Part shown: positions 9,501-19,067 of the stretch, one piece after another
Position numbering within the stretch: the stretch's first letter is position 1
Layout of the letters: every line of letters starts with the position of its first letter
The notes under the pieces: model-generated
What the model was told of the DNA's origin: nothing
The model's input: only the letters and a program-made list of their open reading frames with translations
Database searches by the model: none
DNA from: Planctomycetaceae bacterium
GTDB taxonomy: Bacteria > Planctomycetota > Planctomycetia > Pirellulales > Thermoguttaceae
Assembly: GCA_031269105.1 (NCBI GenBank)
Contig: JAISZO010000203.1
Span: 1 to 50,267 of the forward strand
Length of the DNA stretch: 50,267 nt
Direction of reading: 5' to 3'
Program-made: the position numbers and the translations under genes

Positions 9501-12500
9501 ATTCGCGTCGGCAATCAAACGCTTTCCAATGAAACGCCGCGACCGATTCTTTTGAGATATTTTTTCGGCATTGTCGGTTATGAATGGCTTGCCGCGTCGC
9601 GGGATATTCATCATTGGGGAATTGGTTGCAGCGCGCCGCCGCAATCCGCGAAAAATAAACATCCTTTACCTGAAACTGCTATGCCTGCTGATTCGTCAGT
9701 AGTATTCCTCACAGCGCCTGCGCCGGTTGGCGAAACGTCTGATTTGAAGTTTCTCAATGCTCCGTCGGAATCGGAAATAGCGAACGACTCTGGTTTTTTA
9801 GATAAAAAATTGGTATCGCCGAAAAAAACAGATTTAAGCATGTTAGACGGCGCTTTCGATTTAAATAATAAAAACGTCGGTAACAAAGATGCAAAAAGTT
9901 CTTTAAAATCGGAAGAATTTATGCCGTATCAAAAACAAACGCTGCAAACAGTGCGTCCGGTTCAAGTGACGTTTCAGAAAAATTTATCCGCGCCGCTTCA
10001 ACGGCATTTGCAATTTCAATGGATTGGCGGCGGCAATGCGTCCATGAACGTTTACATGGTCAACACGCGGTTGACGACATTCGGAATTTATCTGATTTGG
10101 GGAGCGGTTTTCGCCGTTGGACTTTGGTTACTGAAATCATCGGTTCGCGCGAAAACAATTTTTGTTTCCGCCGTGATAATCGCCGGAACGTTGTTCGTAC
10201 TTTTGCCCGGTTTGGAAACGTTTGCAAAACTATTTGACGAAACGGTGAAAGCGGCGTTAGGCGTTATGGCGCTTTATCTTGTTCGCGGCGGATGGCAAAA
10301 ACTAACGCAATCCCAAACGACGACGGAATCGGTAACAGCGCGGCATTCTGCGGAAAAAGCGGCGATGATTTTACTCCTTGCCGCAACCGTTTTGATTTTC
10401 GGAAACCGTCGGACATGGGCGGACGATTCCCAAGAAAAAATATTGACTTTGCCGGACGGCGTGATTGCCGTATTTTACGATGAAGAGACGCTGAAAAAAG
10501 CGGCGCAAAACGGAACGCAGTTTCCCGATCCGAATATTCTGACGCGAAACGATCAAAAACTTTTGGTGCCATACGCAAAATATCAGGAACTTTGGAAACT
10601 TGTTCATCTCGAAGAAAAAACGGTAAACGAAGAAAAACCGCCGGCGAATTACGCGATCACGTCCGGCGAATATTCCGCAACGCTTAACGCTGCGGACGAT
10701 CTTGTCGTTAACGGTAAAGCGGAAATCGAATTACTCGCCGATCAGGTTGTATTATTTCCAATGCCGATTCAACACGGTATTCTGACTTCTCTGAAAGCGG
10801 ACGGCAAAGACGCGGAAATTTCCGTTTCGTTGATTCAACCGCTTCAACAACCGCGAATGCAACAACAGCAAGCGATGCAGCCGCAAATGGCGCAGCAATA
10901 CTCGCCGATGCAAGCGCCGCCGCAACAAAACGGCATGTTTGTCGTGCAAATTCGCGGCAAAGGAAAACATATGCTGGAATGGACGACGCGATTCAAAGTC
11001 GGACGACAAGGCGGCTGGCGTTCCGCAACGGGAATATTGCCAAAATTTCCGGCGGGAAAAATACGGATTACGTTGCCGGAAGAGCGAATGGAATTTCGCT
11101 GTACGGAAGTTTCCGGTCAGTCGAAATGGATAGCCGGTCGCGCCGGCGAAGTGATTGACACGTCGCTCAATACCGGAGGAAAATTTCATTGGTCGTGGCG
11201 GTCGAAAGTGACCGAAGCGGAAATTGACCGAAGTTTGACGGCAAATTCCGAGTTGCAATTCAATATTCAGGAAGATTCGCTGATCCTGAATTGGGATTTG
11301 TCGCTGGCGTTTCGACGCGGAAAACAAGAATCGTTCCGGCTTCGGATTCCGAATGATTATTTGGTTGCGGAGGTAACGGGCGAAAACGTGCGCGGCTGGG
11401 AAAACGTCGAAACGGATTTCAAAAAAGATTCCGCAAAAGAGTCGCAAATTGACGTGGAACTTCTTCATCCGACGGAGGGGAATGATCGTTATCGCCTCGT
11501 GTTGATGAAAAAAGTCGATTTTTCTGAAAACAAACCGCATCAGATCGTAGCGCCGAATATCGGCGTTGTCGCCGCCGCCATGCATCACGGACGCATCACG
11601 ATTCAGCATAGTCCGCGATTTGACGTTAAAATCGGCGAAACGTCCAACGCGAGCATGACCGATATGCTGGACCAAAGCCGCGCTCCGACGGTTTCCGATA
11701 GCGAGTCGTCCTCAAAAGTTATGCAATCGCCGCTTGGTCTGACGGCGTTCCGCGCCTACAGTTTTATGACGGAAAATTATCTTTTATCGATGACGGCGGG
11801 GAATAAACGTAGGGGCGTTCATTACAGCAATAACAATATTGTCAAACTGACTCCTCACGAAATCAAACTGGAAAGCAATTTTCAATTCCATTATCCGGTC
11901 AATCATGACGTCTTCAAAGAAGTTCTGTTGACGTCGAAAGGTCTGAAATTAGACGCCGTGCGATCCGATTCGTCGATAGAATGGTCAACGAAACCGCTTG
12001 AATCGGGAGAAACAGAGTTGACCGTTTTATGGACGGCGATTCCTGATAATCGTCGCATTGTTTTCAACGTTTTGGGAACCGTATTGCGCAATCAGAAAAA
12101 CACGGCGGATTTGCCTGTCGCGTTACGCAAAGAAAGTTCTCCAGATCATTATACTACAAACGCGTCGTTTGCCGTTTTGACCGATCCGGCATTTGACGTT
12201 CAGTTGAGCGACGTCGTGGACTTGAGCGCGATTGAAACCAACGCGAACTGGAATTGGATTACTCCTGAACAGCGTCCGCTTTGCCGAAAACAACTCGTAA
12301 AACAAGGGAAAAAACCATCCGCCAAATTGACGCTCGTTCCGCGAGAACCGAAAATCATTAGCGAAAGTATCACGAACGTGCGAATGAATAACCGAAGCGT
12401 CGAAGAGAGCATTCTTCTGGATTACAACATTCAAAACGCCGGAATTCATTCCGTACAGTTTGAATTGCCGAAAAACATGGCGGATGTGCGGATTGACGCG

Positions 12501-15122
12501 CCGTTACTGCAACGGAAGGAAATCGCGGAGACCGATCATGATACGATTCTCGTAACGCTGCATTTGCAAGATGAAATCATGAACGAGTTTCGCGTTTTCA
12601 TTCGCAACGACCGCGAACTGATTTCAGGAAAAACGTACTTGGCGGCGATTCCGAAAATGCTGACCGGCGCCGTGCGGAATCAATATATCGTTTTGGAAAA
12701 CGCCGGAAGCCGCGACGAATTGCAGATCGATACATCAGACGTCGTCAATGTGCGAAAGATCAGCCGTCAACAAAACGAATGGCGGCGGTTGCAGGAAATT
12801 CTTGGTTCCGGCGCGACGGAAGCGTATCTTGTCACGTCAAATATGCAGGAAAACGCGGCGCAAAACAATCCGCCGGAAAATCAACAAAGTGCGAACGCCT
12901 CCAAAGAGATTGCGCCGAAACTTCCCTTTTCGATGACGCGGCGCGAAACGGTTAAGATGTCGGGGGCGCAAATCGGGCTGGCGGAAACGCGGGTTGTACT
13001 GGGAGAGAACGGCGATTATCTTGCGGAACAGATTTACCGAATTGACAACAAAACGGAACAATTTCTCGACTTGAAATTGCCGTCCGGCGCAAAAATCTGG
13101 ACGGTGCGGATTCTCACGTCGCAGGAATGGAACGCCCGCGAATCGGGACAATCCGGCGATTTCGGGCAGCCGGTCAAACCGACGTTAATGACTTCCGGCG
13201 AATATTGGTCGATGCGGCAAAAAAACATGCCGGAAAATGAAAAGAAATTGCCGGTTGAAAACTCGTTGACTCCTCAAACGGAGGCAGCGCGTATTCCGAT
13301 TGTCAAAACCGAAGTCGGCGACCTTGATTATATTGTACGGATTGTTTACGCCGGAACAATCGGAAAAATTCGGCGGACAAGTTCGCTCGACGTTCCGTTT
13401 CTCGAATCGCTGAACATTCCGGTTGCCGCGTCTTACGCGAAATTGCATCTGCCGGAGAATTACAAATTCACGTTCGGCGGCACGATGCGGCAATCCGATC
13501 AGAACCTTGTCAAACAAACGGTTTCGGATTATAAAAAACGCGTTGAGACGAAACTGCAACAGACGCTGCAAACCGGCAATCCTTACGAACAAACGCGAGC
13601 GAAAACAAACCTGTTGCAATTAGGATTCGCTTTGCCGAAAGGTATTGGAAAGCCGGTTGATGAAACGCAAGCTCATGTTCCTCAATTGGAAAAGCGTTCT
13701 CGCGAAACCGTTACGAGACGCCCCGGTTACGAAATGCAAATCGTGAATTCCGGTTCTCAATCAGGCGAAACGTTGGCGGTGGAATTTTCTAATTCTCTAC
13801 AATTACAACAGCGTTTCGAATCGCAAAGTAATGTTCGCGGGAAAAACGTCGTGGCGCAATCGTCGGACAATTGGAAGTTAGAACAAAAACCGCAGGTTTC
13901 TTCTTCGCTAACGTCTTCTTCCAAGACGTCCAATCAATTTGACGGAAAATGGCTTGAAAACAATGGTTTTACTCAGAACGGGCGGGATTCGGCGAAGAAG
14001 AAATCGCCGATTAACGAAAACGATGAAATCCATGAAAAGCCGCAAGAGTCGGCAACATATAGAAGAGACGATAGTCTCCAAGAGAATAAGCCGCTTTTTG
14101 GCGGCGCAGATAATTCGAGACAGACTCCGCAAAACGGCGTCGAGGAAAATGGCAAATCACCTGTGCAGGGTTTTCGCGACTCTTCTCGCTTCAGCAATGA
14201 ACGGCAACAACAATCGGCGGTTCAATTCCCGTTGAATCAGAAATTAAACGACAAAGAACTTGCATCCAAGTTATCGGGAAAGAATCCGCAATTGGCAGAA
14301 GGAATTTTTCAACAACAAGTTCCGCAATTATTGCAAGCGCCGTTACCGCAATCTCAAATAAATGATGCTGTCGCCGATCAGAGCTCGTCGCAAATCGGAC
14401 GAGAATTGGGATTACAGAATAACCTTATAAGCAATTCTGAAACAAGCGATTTCAATTCTTTTGCCCAATCAGACGACGAAAATATCAAACGTTATGAGAA
14501 ACGTTTGGCGGCGAATAATAGAGCGTCCACAGCGCCGCAAAGCGGAGGAAGACGCTCTTCTTTAGCGGGAACGGATGATATTGGCGCATCGTCGTCAATT
14601 GGTAGCGGAACAGTCTCCGGCTCGATTATTTCGAACAATCCCAATAACAGTAGGAAAGGCAACGTCAATCTTTCGGTTGAGGTACATGCCGACAGCGGGA
14701 TGACGGGAAGAATAGAAGTCAAGGAGTATGGCGGCGGTTATGCCGGCGGCAGTATGGCAAACGCCGCTCCGAATCCGAATGCAAGCGGCGGCCCGATAGG
14801 TAGCCCGGTCGTTGTTCCGTCTGCTGTCGCGTGCGAACCGGAAATCTCTTCCGAAGAAGAACCTTCGTATTCAGGGAAAACGTCTGTAATGTCCGCGAAA
14901 GCCGCTAGTCTTGATATTGAAATTCCGCAAACCGGCGCCGTTTATTTCTTCACGGCGCCGAAGGCGGAACATCGGTTGAGTATTCGCGGTATTTCTCACG
15001 CTTCGTTGCAGCGTGCCGGCGACTTAACATGCGTTGTCATTATCTTTGCCGTGATTGGCTTGACGACTCTTGCTGTCAAAAAAAGCGGCGGGAAAAAGCG
15101 AAAATCTCCTCAAAACCGGTAG
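6504..15122 (+). CDS. Giant fused membrane protein, modules B and C (unknown function)
   Basis: 2872 residues from the ATG at 6504, which has GGAAGGAGG just upstream; the frame is open further left (6444) but only inside the preceding gene. A signal peptide or anchor covers ~30-52. Module B then shows the paralogous motif (EIFVPDSEM ... VLLSREEFETLL) and a long beta-rich region. At ~1190-1265 there are two or three membrane helices, followed by a second signal-peptide-like helix (AAMILLLAATVLIFGN, then WADD, ~1288-1310). A new copy of the motif follows (LLVPYAKYQELW, ~1353) and module C. So this looks like two module-A-like genes joined in frame. Module C has a Gln/Met-rich insert (~1448-1478) and a long Gln/Asn/Ser-rich tract (~2425-2685). 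A final hydrophobic segment (~2841-2858) and a basic tail suggest a C-terminal anchor. Function unknown; an envelope or surface role is inference. Confidence 0.85.
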   Translation: MRKSNLFQLSLNFRSLQRRKAAMRFRSKDANRFLPRLIFAGVAMVLFLYGGGIAAEEKEEAKKLPKISVREIFVPDSEMATLLENCKDRVLLSREEFETLLLESLKQQSETSDKPEAAPSNPLVVLSNDLVVTVEGEQARIKAKLEWESFSDQWQTASFPLENVAVHSALLNGEPAKLGLKPHSENHSQAEYVLFLRGKGRHKLELEMITPLYLDAVRQELRFQILHAPKTSETLIIPGDVELKEGAMIVSRVVEGEGASRVTRFELLPKSPLQNIVLTLNSHRTRMVRSILARSVQFAEVTEHYEKLHATVSLDVLHQPVQSAEFIVPSGFEMTEVTSPQLLRWSVTERDKKTILEVRFREPVNGLVPIHLTAVHFFETASAADVLSEWAFPSFQPLDVNNDSAVFGLLVDTQWNVHQLNAKRLIPIAPQILNETIPDSVFDVSVDAPAVRTAAAWYAPNTENWSIVCEFLKPKPAFDAASHQVLTLSDKEETLRGLIQIAPRYEKIFELTLESPEHWTMVRVANQQDVALPFEQKGKTVRIKIINGIPAGTVFPVIFEAKGNTPGWFGSWDEQKLAFPRFCLIGAASDSGTIAVDVETDMRVTSENDVRLAPLDSKERTEFLAGLPTDMAFRYLSQPYSTDLKISRAEPRLTARTFAFFRFAPSLLSASYELHYNIEQARTKSLSFLLPPDTPENVGIQGLNGLVIKEYTSSTVTKDGKEYRKWNLQLADPVAGAPVIGVNFEQARQEKNDTKKKNDKENVMELPLLLANDAAWQSGLVSVEGHEELNLSIENNLEKNQEIRQADVGELAATQYVPGRRLIGVYEGVTAQNPLKIRIERNPDFQLPASLVQLARGEIEIAADGKRIAKAIYDLKTRAVFLKIGFYRNEEIWSVSLDGQTLKPQKDANGILVDIPAKDDAAVRELEIIWALSGDSKPARMFASSEIQLPDLLTSQNFEDETRENPNLKVQAERGTIFWQKIPVTRMAWNVTAPPGYDVIRVGNQTLSNETPRPILLRYFFGIVGYEWLAASRDIHHWGIGCSAPPQSAKNKHPLPETAMPADSSVVFLTAPAPVGETSDLKFLNAPSESEIANDSGFLDKKLVSPKKTDLSMLDGAFDLNNKNVGNKDAKSSLKSEEFMPYQKQTLQTVRPVQVTFQKNLSAPLQRHLQFQWIGGGNASMNVYMVNTRLTTFGIYLIWGAVFAVGLWLLKSSVRAKTIFVSAVIIAGTLFVLLPGLETFAKLFDETVKAALGVMALYLVRGGWQKLTQSQTTTESVTARHSAEKAAMILLLAATVLIFGNRRTWADDSQEKILTLPDGVIAVFYDEETLKKAAQNGTQFPDPNILTRNDQKLLVPYAKYQELWKLVHLEEKTVNEEKPPANYAITSGEYSATLNAADDLVVNGKAEIELLADQVVLFPMPIQHGILTSLKADGKDAEISVSLIQPLQQPRMQQQQAMQPQMAQQYSPMQAPPQQNGMFVVQIRGKGKHMLEWTTRFKVGRQGGWRSATGILPKFPAGKIRITLPEERMEFRCTEVSGQSKWIAGRAGEVIDTSLNTGGKFHWSWRSKVTEAEIDRSLTANSELQFNIQEDSLILNWDLSLAFRRGKQESFRLRIPNDYLVAEVTGENVRGWENVETDFKKDSAKESQIDVELLHPTEGNDRYRLVLMKKVDFSENKPHQIVAPNIGVVAAAMHHGRITIQHSPRFDVKIGETSNASMTDMLDQSRAPTVSDSESSSKVMQSPLGLTAFRAYSFMTENYLLSMTAGNKRRGVHYSNNNIVKLTPHEIKLESNFQFHYPVNHDVFKEVLLTSKGLKLDAVRSDSSIEWSTKPLESGETELTVLWTAIPDNRRIVFNVLGTVLRNQKNTADLPVALRKESSPDHYTTNASFAVLTDPAFDVQLSDVVDLSAIETNANWNWITPEQRPLCRKQLVKQGKKPSAKLTLVPREPKIISESITNVRMNNRSVEESILLDYNIQNAGIHSVQFELPKNMADVRIDAPLLQRKEIAETDHDTILVTLHLQDEIMNEFRVFIRNDRELISGKTYLAAIPKMLTGAVRNQYIVLENAGSRDELQIDTSDVVNVRKISRQQNEWRRLQEILGSGATEAYLVTSNMQENAAQNNPPENQQSANASKEIAPKLPFSMTRRETVKMSGAQIGLAETRVVLGENGDYLAEQIYRIDNKTEQFLDLKLPSGAKIWTVRILTSQEWNARESGQSGDFGQPVKPTLMTSGEYWSMRQKNMPENEKKLPVENSLTPQTEAARIPIVKTEVGDLDYIVRIVYAGTIGKIRRTSSLDVPFLESLNIPVAASYAKLHLPENYKFTFGGTMRQSDQNLVKQTVSDYKKRVETKLQQTLQTGNPYEQTRAKTNLLQLGFALPKGIGKPVDETQAHVPQLEKRSRETVTRRPGYEMQIVNSGSQSGETLAVEFSNSLQLQQRFESQSNVRGKNVVAQSSDNWKLEQKPQVSSSLTSSSKTSNQFDGKWLENNGFTQNGRDSAKKKSPINENDEIHEKPQESATYRRDDSLQENKPLFGGADNSRQTPQNGVEENGKSPVQGFRDSSRFSNERQQQSAVQFPLNQKLNDKELASKLSGKNPQLAEGIFQQQVPQLLQAPLPQSQINDAVADQSSSQIGRELGLQNNLISNSETSDFNSFAQSDDENIKRYEKRLAANNRASTAPQSGGRRSSLAGTDDIGASSSIGSGTVSGSIISNNPNNSRKGNVNLSVEVHADSGMTGRIEVKEYGGGYAGGSMANAAPNPNASGGPIGSPVVVPSAVACEPEISSEEEPSYSGKTSVMSAKAASLDIEIPQTGAVYFFTAPKAEHRLSIRGISHASLQRAGDLTCVVIIFAVIGLTTLAVKKSGGKKRKSPQNR

Positions 15123-15170
15123 GAATTAAATGAAAAGATAAAATGACTCCCCAAAACGTAAGCGGGGATT

Positions 15171-15720
15171 GAACTTCACCACGAAGAACAAAGAAGCGCG
15201 AAGAAGTCGCGAAGGATTTTTAAAGTTGGGCAAATGATTATTTTAATCCCGGATCGACGCATTCCGCTTGCGAAACTTTTAGTTTTTAGCTTGCTTCGCG
15301 GCGTTTGCAGCGCGACGCCGGAAGCGGAGGAACTCAAAACCGTGTTGACTTGTTTGAGCGGCAAGAGTCGCAAACGCGGCAAGCCGCCGACCGCGGGAAT
15401 TTTGCTTTCGGGATTATTCGTGTTGCTCCAAGTCCTTGACTACCTGGATTCCATGGGCAACGACCTGAACCAAATCGCAAAACTTCGCGTGCTCCTCAAA
15501 AAATCCCTGCCAAACTTTATAAAAGATGGGGAGATACTTTTGCCAGTGGAGGGGCAGCGGGCGGCATCAGCCGACCGACGGGGTGGTTGATTGAAGTTAA
15601 AAACGAAAAGCTAAAAGTTTTGCAAGCGGAATGCGTCGCTCTGGGATTGAAATAATCATTAACCCAACTTTAAAATACTTCGCGTCATCTTCGTGAAACT
15701 TCGTGTCTTCGTGGTGAATG
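15171..15720. mobile_element. Element with ~105-bp imperfect inverted repeats
   Basis: The left arm (about 15171-15285) contains CACCACGAAG, then AAGTTGGGCAAATGATTATT, then GACGCATTCCGCTTGCGAAA. It matches the reverse complement of the right arm (about 15608-15720, ending CTTCGTGTCTTCGTGGTGAA). The ~320-base core has an open frame on the plus strand (contains LLQVLDYLDSMGNDLNQIAK) with no family I recognise and no good ribosome binding site. It also includes a copy of the GGGCGGC-TCAGCCGA-CGACGGGGTGG motif. The arms share sequence with the dispersed repeats at 2370-2415 and 27278-27345. It may be a MITE-like unit or two repeat copies in opposite orientation; no transposase or target duplication was found. 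Confidence 0.5.
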
Positions 15721-15820
15721 CGGATCATTTTCCGATTCCCAAACTCCGAAAATCAATATACTCAATTCGCCAACGATACGGCTATTTTGAACGATTGGAA
15801 TTTAGGATTTAACAGCGATG

Positions 15821-16569
15821 TCAACTTGATAAGCGCTGTTTCGTTAGCGAAAAGAGTATATAATGATACACTCGCTCAATATGCAACTCGACCGGATATT
15901 TCACCGTGACGCCGTTGCGATCGATATTTTGATTTCTAACCCAAAGATAATCCTAGCCGTACTTAAACGGTATCAGCATATTTCCCACGTAAAAATTCGA
16001 TTCGTTGAGCGAAACGGCAAAACGAAACGTGGTTTCCGCCTGGTCTCGTCTTCTCTCCAATTTCCCGAAGCGCCGAGAAAACGAACTTCGCCCGCGAAAT
16101 ATCCGCGCCACGGTCTATCATTCACGCATCCGCAAGCGCCCGTAACGAACGCGATAAAATCCGCCGTCATCACTTCCGGCGGGAAAAACGCCGTCTCCGA
16201 AAAAACCGCCGCCGCAACGTCCAAATCGACGCCTTCCACGCCGTCGTCGGTCACGCCAATCAAACCGCCGTAATCGCGCGGCGTTCTTCCATTCGCCGCG
16301 TAACTCGCTATTGTGTCGAGCGAGCAGGTCATTTTCGTTTGCGTCGAAGAAACGTCAAACGAATACGAGGGAACGTTTTGAATAACGGCGTTCGTTTCAA
16401 AAAATTTATTCTTGCGTCGCACCCGTTCGATATAAATTTTGTCGGCGCCGCCGGAATCCTCGTCAATCGTAATTTCTTCCAGTCCCGAAATGGAAACGGT
16501 TCCGCGTAACGCCAGTAACGCGTTTTCCGCGTTGTCAAAACCGCTCAATTCGTAAACGCGTCCTGTATT
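15821..16569 (-). pseudogene. Decayed gene of unknown family, truncated and frameshifted
   Basis: The frame 16569 to 15973 reads as a good protein (GRVYELSGFDNAENALLAL, later GRTPRDYGGLIGVTDDGVEG and PWRGYFAGEVRFLGASG) but enters directly from a TAA at 16570-16572 with no start codon. The TTG at 16548 is only an internal Leu. It stops at 15973, yet 15952 to 15821 in another minus frame continues in the same style (DYLWVRNQNIDRNGVTVKYP, then HIERVYHY) before a stop. I read this as one gene that lost its 5' end and suffered a frameshift near 15955-15975. The tail resembles a C-terminus I recall from planctomycete or phage-like hypothetical proteins, but I cannot name the family. Confidence 0.6.
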
Positions 16570-16670
16570 TTACAAAAATTTCGGCGGCTTGTTTTTTCTT
16601 ACGACTTATGGCAAAATATGCGTATGTTGTTAAAACTAAATTTCAGAAACATTTTATTGGAGACGCGACA

Positions 16671-17828
16671 ATGAAAAAAATGATGAACATGAAAAACGGA
16701 TTAAGCATTTTGCTTTTTCTGACATTGAGTTTCGCCGGTTTCGCGCAGGAAACCGAAGTTGCTAAAGCGTTACAACCGTATGTGGATTCGGGCGAAGCTC
16801 CCGGATTTGTGACTCTGTTAGCGGCGAAGGACAATATTTTGCAAATCAATACGGTTGGTTATGCGGACGTTGCCGCGAAAACGCCGATGAAAGAAGACAC
16901 GCTTTTCTGGATTGCTTCGTCGTCCAAACCGTTTGCGGCGGCGGCGGCAATGATTTTGGTCGATGAAGGAAAAATCAATCTCGACGAATCTATCGCAACT
17001 TATTTGCCGGAATTTCGGGATTTGAAAGTCGCGGTCAAAAACGACGATGGAACAATTTTGCTGAAAAAACCGGCGAAACTTCCCACTGTCCGGCAATGTC
17101 TTTCCCATACCGGCGGCTGGTCTTTTCTTTCGCCGTACATGGAACGTTTTGGAATTGATTCGCTTCCGCCAACGCGCGCTGCCGGAACTTACGCAATGAT
17201 GTTTTTAAACTACGAACCCGGCTCGCAATATGTTTATTCCAATATCGGTATCAACATCGGTTCGGCGGTAGTTGAGAGAATTTCCGGTCAGCCGTTTGAC
17301 GAATTTATGAAAAAGCGAATTTTTGAACCGCTCGGTATGAAAGAAACGACTTACGTTCCTACATCCGAACAAGTAGGACGGATTGCCAAATCGTACCGTT
17401 ACGACAATGAGAAAAAATCTCTTCAAGAAACGAAAATTCATTTTTTGACGTATCCGCTTGACGATCCGCATATTCGTTATGCCGAAGCGGGCGGCGGAAT
17501 TTTTTCGACTGCGCCGGAAATTGTCCGGTTTTTTCAGATGCTTGCTAACGACGGCGAATTTCAGGAAAAACGGATTCTTTCTGCAAAATCGGTCGAAGAA
17601 ATGCGTACGAAACAGACCGGTAATCTGGACGCTTCGTATGGTTTGGGGCTCGGATTGTTCGGTGATTTTTACGGTCACGGCGGCGCGTATGGCAACGACG
17701 CGGTCATTCACAAACCGACCGGTTTGATTGCAATTTACATGGTTCAAGTCGCCGGAGTTCCCAAACAAGGCGAGGCAAAACAGCAATATCAAAAAGCGGT
17801 TTTGAAAGACATGGAAAAATTTAAATAA
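16671..17828 (+). CDS. Secreted beta-lactamase-family serine hydrolase (esterase/PBP-like)
   Basis: 385 residues. A class C beta-lactamase-fold hydrolase of the EstB/PBP4* type, likely acting on esters or peptidoglycan-related peptides in the periplasm. The SxxK nucleophile motif is at S83-S-S-K86 in FWIASSSKPFA, and the YxN motif at Y189-S-N191 in QYVYSNIGINIG. LSHTGGW (~145-150) matches the family's LLSHTSG, and the third-motif position is HGG in FYGHGGAYG rather than KTG, which is common in esterase-like members. Start: the frame extends to 16608, but the ATG at 16671 has TTGGAG upstream and opens a signal peptide (hydrophobic LSILLFLTLSFAGFAQ). It is preceded by a pseudogene on the other strand and followed by a ~240-base spacer, so it is probably monocistronic. 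The substrate cannot be told. Confidence 0.88.
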   Translation: MKKMMNMKNGLSILLFLTLSFAGFAQETEVAKALQPYVDSGEAPGFVTLLAAKDNILQINTVGYADVAAKTPMKEDTLFWIASSSKPFAAAAAMILVDEGKINLDESIATYLPEFRDLKVAVKNDDGTILLKKPAKLPTVRQCLSHTGGWSFLSPYMERFGIDSLPPTRAAGTYAMMFLNYEPGSQYVYSNIGINIGSAVVERISGQPFDEFMKKRIFEPLGMKETTYVPTSEQVGRIAKSYRYDNEKKSLQETKIHFLTYPLDDPHIRYAEAGGGIFSTAPEIVRFFQMLANDGEFQEKRILSAKSVEEMRTKQTGNLDASYGLGLGLFGDFYGHGGAYGNDAVIHKPTGLIAIYMVQVAGVPKQGEAKQQYQKAVLKDMEKFK

Positions 17829-18071
17829 AGCGTAGAAATTTCCTCAAGCGAAATTTTGTCATTTTAACGGAACGTAACGGTTAAAATCGGCAAACTTCAA
17901 AAACTTTTTTTGCCGCAAACGTTACGAATGAAATATTCCAACGGTTTTGGCAAAATAATTGACTTCGCAAAAATATTGAGGATAATTGAGCGCATTCTCT
18001 CTAAAAAAACGTAAAATTTTTCAAAGTTTCCGAAAGATACTAGCGTTCAAAGTTTGTACAGAACCCAACAT

Positions 18072-19067
18072 ATGCAAAAACATTTTTTAATCACAGGCGG
18101 CGCGGGATTTATCGGTTCGCATTTGGTTGATTCGCTTCTTGAACAAGGAAGTCACGTCACTGTTATCGACGATTTGTCCACCGGACGTTGGGAAAATATC
18201 GCACGGCACGAGTCGAATCCGAATTTCAAAATTCTCATCGCGTCTGTCGAAGAAGAACGATTGATGCAGGAAGAAATTCCGCGAGCGCATTTTGTATATC
18301 ATTTGGCAAGCGCGGTCGGCGTGAAATTGATCATTGAAAAACCGGTCGAAATTATTCAGCGCATTGTCCGCACAACCGATTTTGTCGTTGAGTTGTGCGC
18401 GAAATATCGCCGTCCGATGTTACTGACGTCCACAAGCGAAGTTTACGGAAAGTCGGAGCGGACGCCGTTTCGGGAAGAAGACGACGTCACGTTGGGCGCG
18501 TCGTGCAAACGCCGATGGGCTTACGCCGCAGCAAAACTCCTTGATGAATTTCTGGCGCTGGCGCATTATTATCAAAGCGCTTTGCCGATTTATATCGTGC
18601 GGCTTTTTAACACGGTTGGACCGCGTCAGGCGGCGCAGTACGGCATGGTGCTTCCGCGATTTGCCGACGCCGCGTTGGCAAACCGTCCGGTACAGGTTTA
18701 CGGAACCGGCGAACAAACGCGATGTTTTTGCTCCGTGTTTGACGTTATAAAAGGTCTCGCGGCGATTCGCGATTCACGAGAGGCAATCGGCAAAGTCGTA
18801 AATCTCGGCTCTAACAAAGAAGTCCGCATTGTCGATTTGGCAAAGCGAGTGATTGAATTATGCGGTTCGTCCTCGAAGATTGAATACGTTTCTTACGACG
18901 ACGCTTACGGCACAGGATTCGACGACATGCAACGCCGCGTTCCCTCGACAGAATTAGCGAAAAAATTGATTGACTGGAATCCGCAATATCATTTGGACGA
19001 CGTCATTCTCCAAGTGATTGAAGACCGCAAAAGCCGCGATTACATGGATTTCCCCAAAAATTCCTGA
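18072..19067 (+). CDS. NAD-dependent nucleotide-sugar epimerase/dehydratase (extended SDR)
   Basis: 331 residues; cytoplasmic. The N-terminal Rossmann motif GGAGFIG (residues ~9-15) binds NAD. The catalytic set is LTSTSEVYG (Ser/Thr) and the YxxxK motif in AYAAAKLLDEF. NTVGPRQ and the later VYGTGEQTRCFCSV match the sugar-nucleotide binding region of the UDP-glucose 4-epimerase / UDP-glucuronate decarboxylase / dTDP-glucose dehydratase group. The exact substrate cannot be fixed; similarity in feel is closest to the UDP-sugar branch, which supplies cell-surface polysaccharide precursors. The ATG at 18072 gives the usual N-terminus (MQKHFLITGG). No clear ribosome binding site is present. No glycan genes are next to it. 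Confidence 0.88.
   Translation: MQKHFLITGGAGFIGSHLVDSLLEQGSHVTVIDDLSTGRWENIARHESNPNFKILIASVEEERLMQEEIPRAHFVYHLASAVGVKLIIEKPVEIIQRIVRTTDFVVELCAKYRRPMLLTSTSEVYGKSERTPFREEDDVTLGASCKRRWAYAAAKLLDEFLALAHYYQSALPIYIVRLFNTVGPRQAAQYGMVLPRFADAALANRPVQVYGTGEQTRCFCSVFDVIKGLAAIRDSREAIGKVVNLGSNKEVRIVDLAKRVIELCGSSSKIEYVSYDDAYGTGFDDMQRRVPSTELAKKLIDWNPQYHLDDVILQVIEDRKSRDYMDFPKNS

Noticed and set aside
15854-15863. TATAAT-like sequence near 15860
   Set aside because: It lies inside the decayed minus-strand gene, has no -35 at usable distance and no gene downstream.
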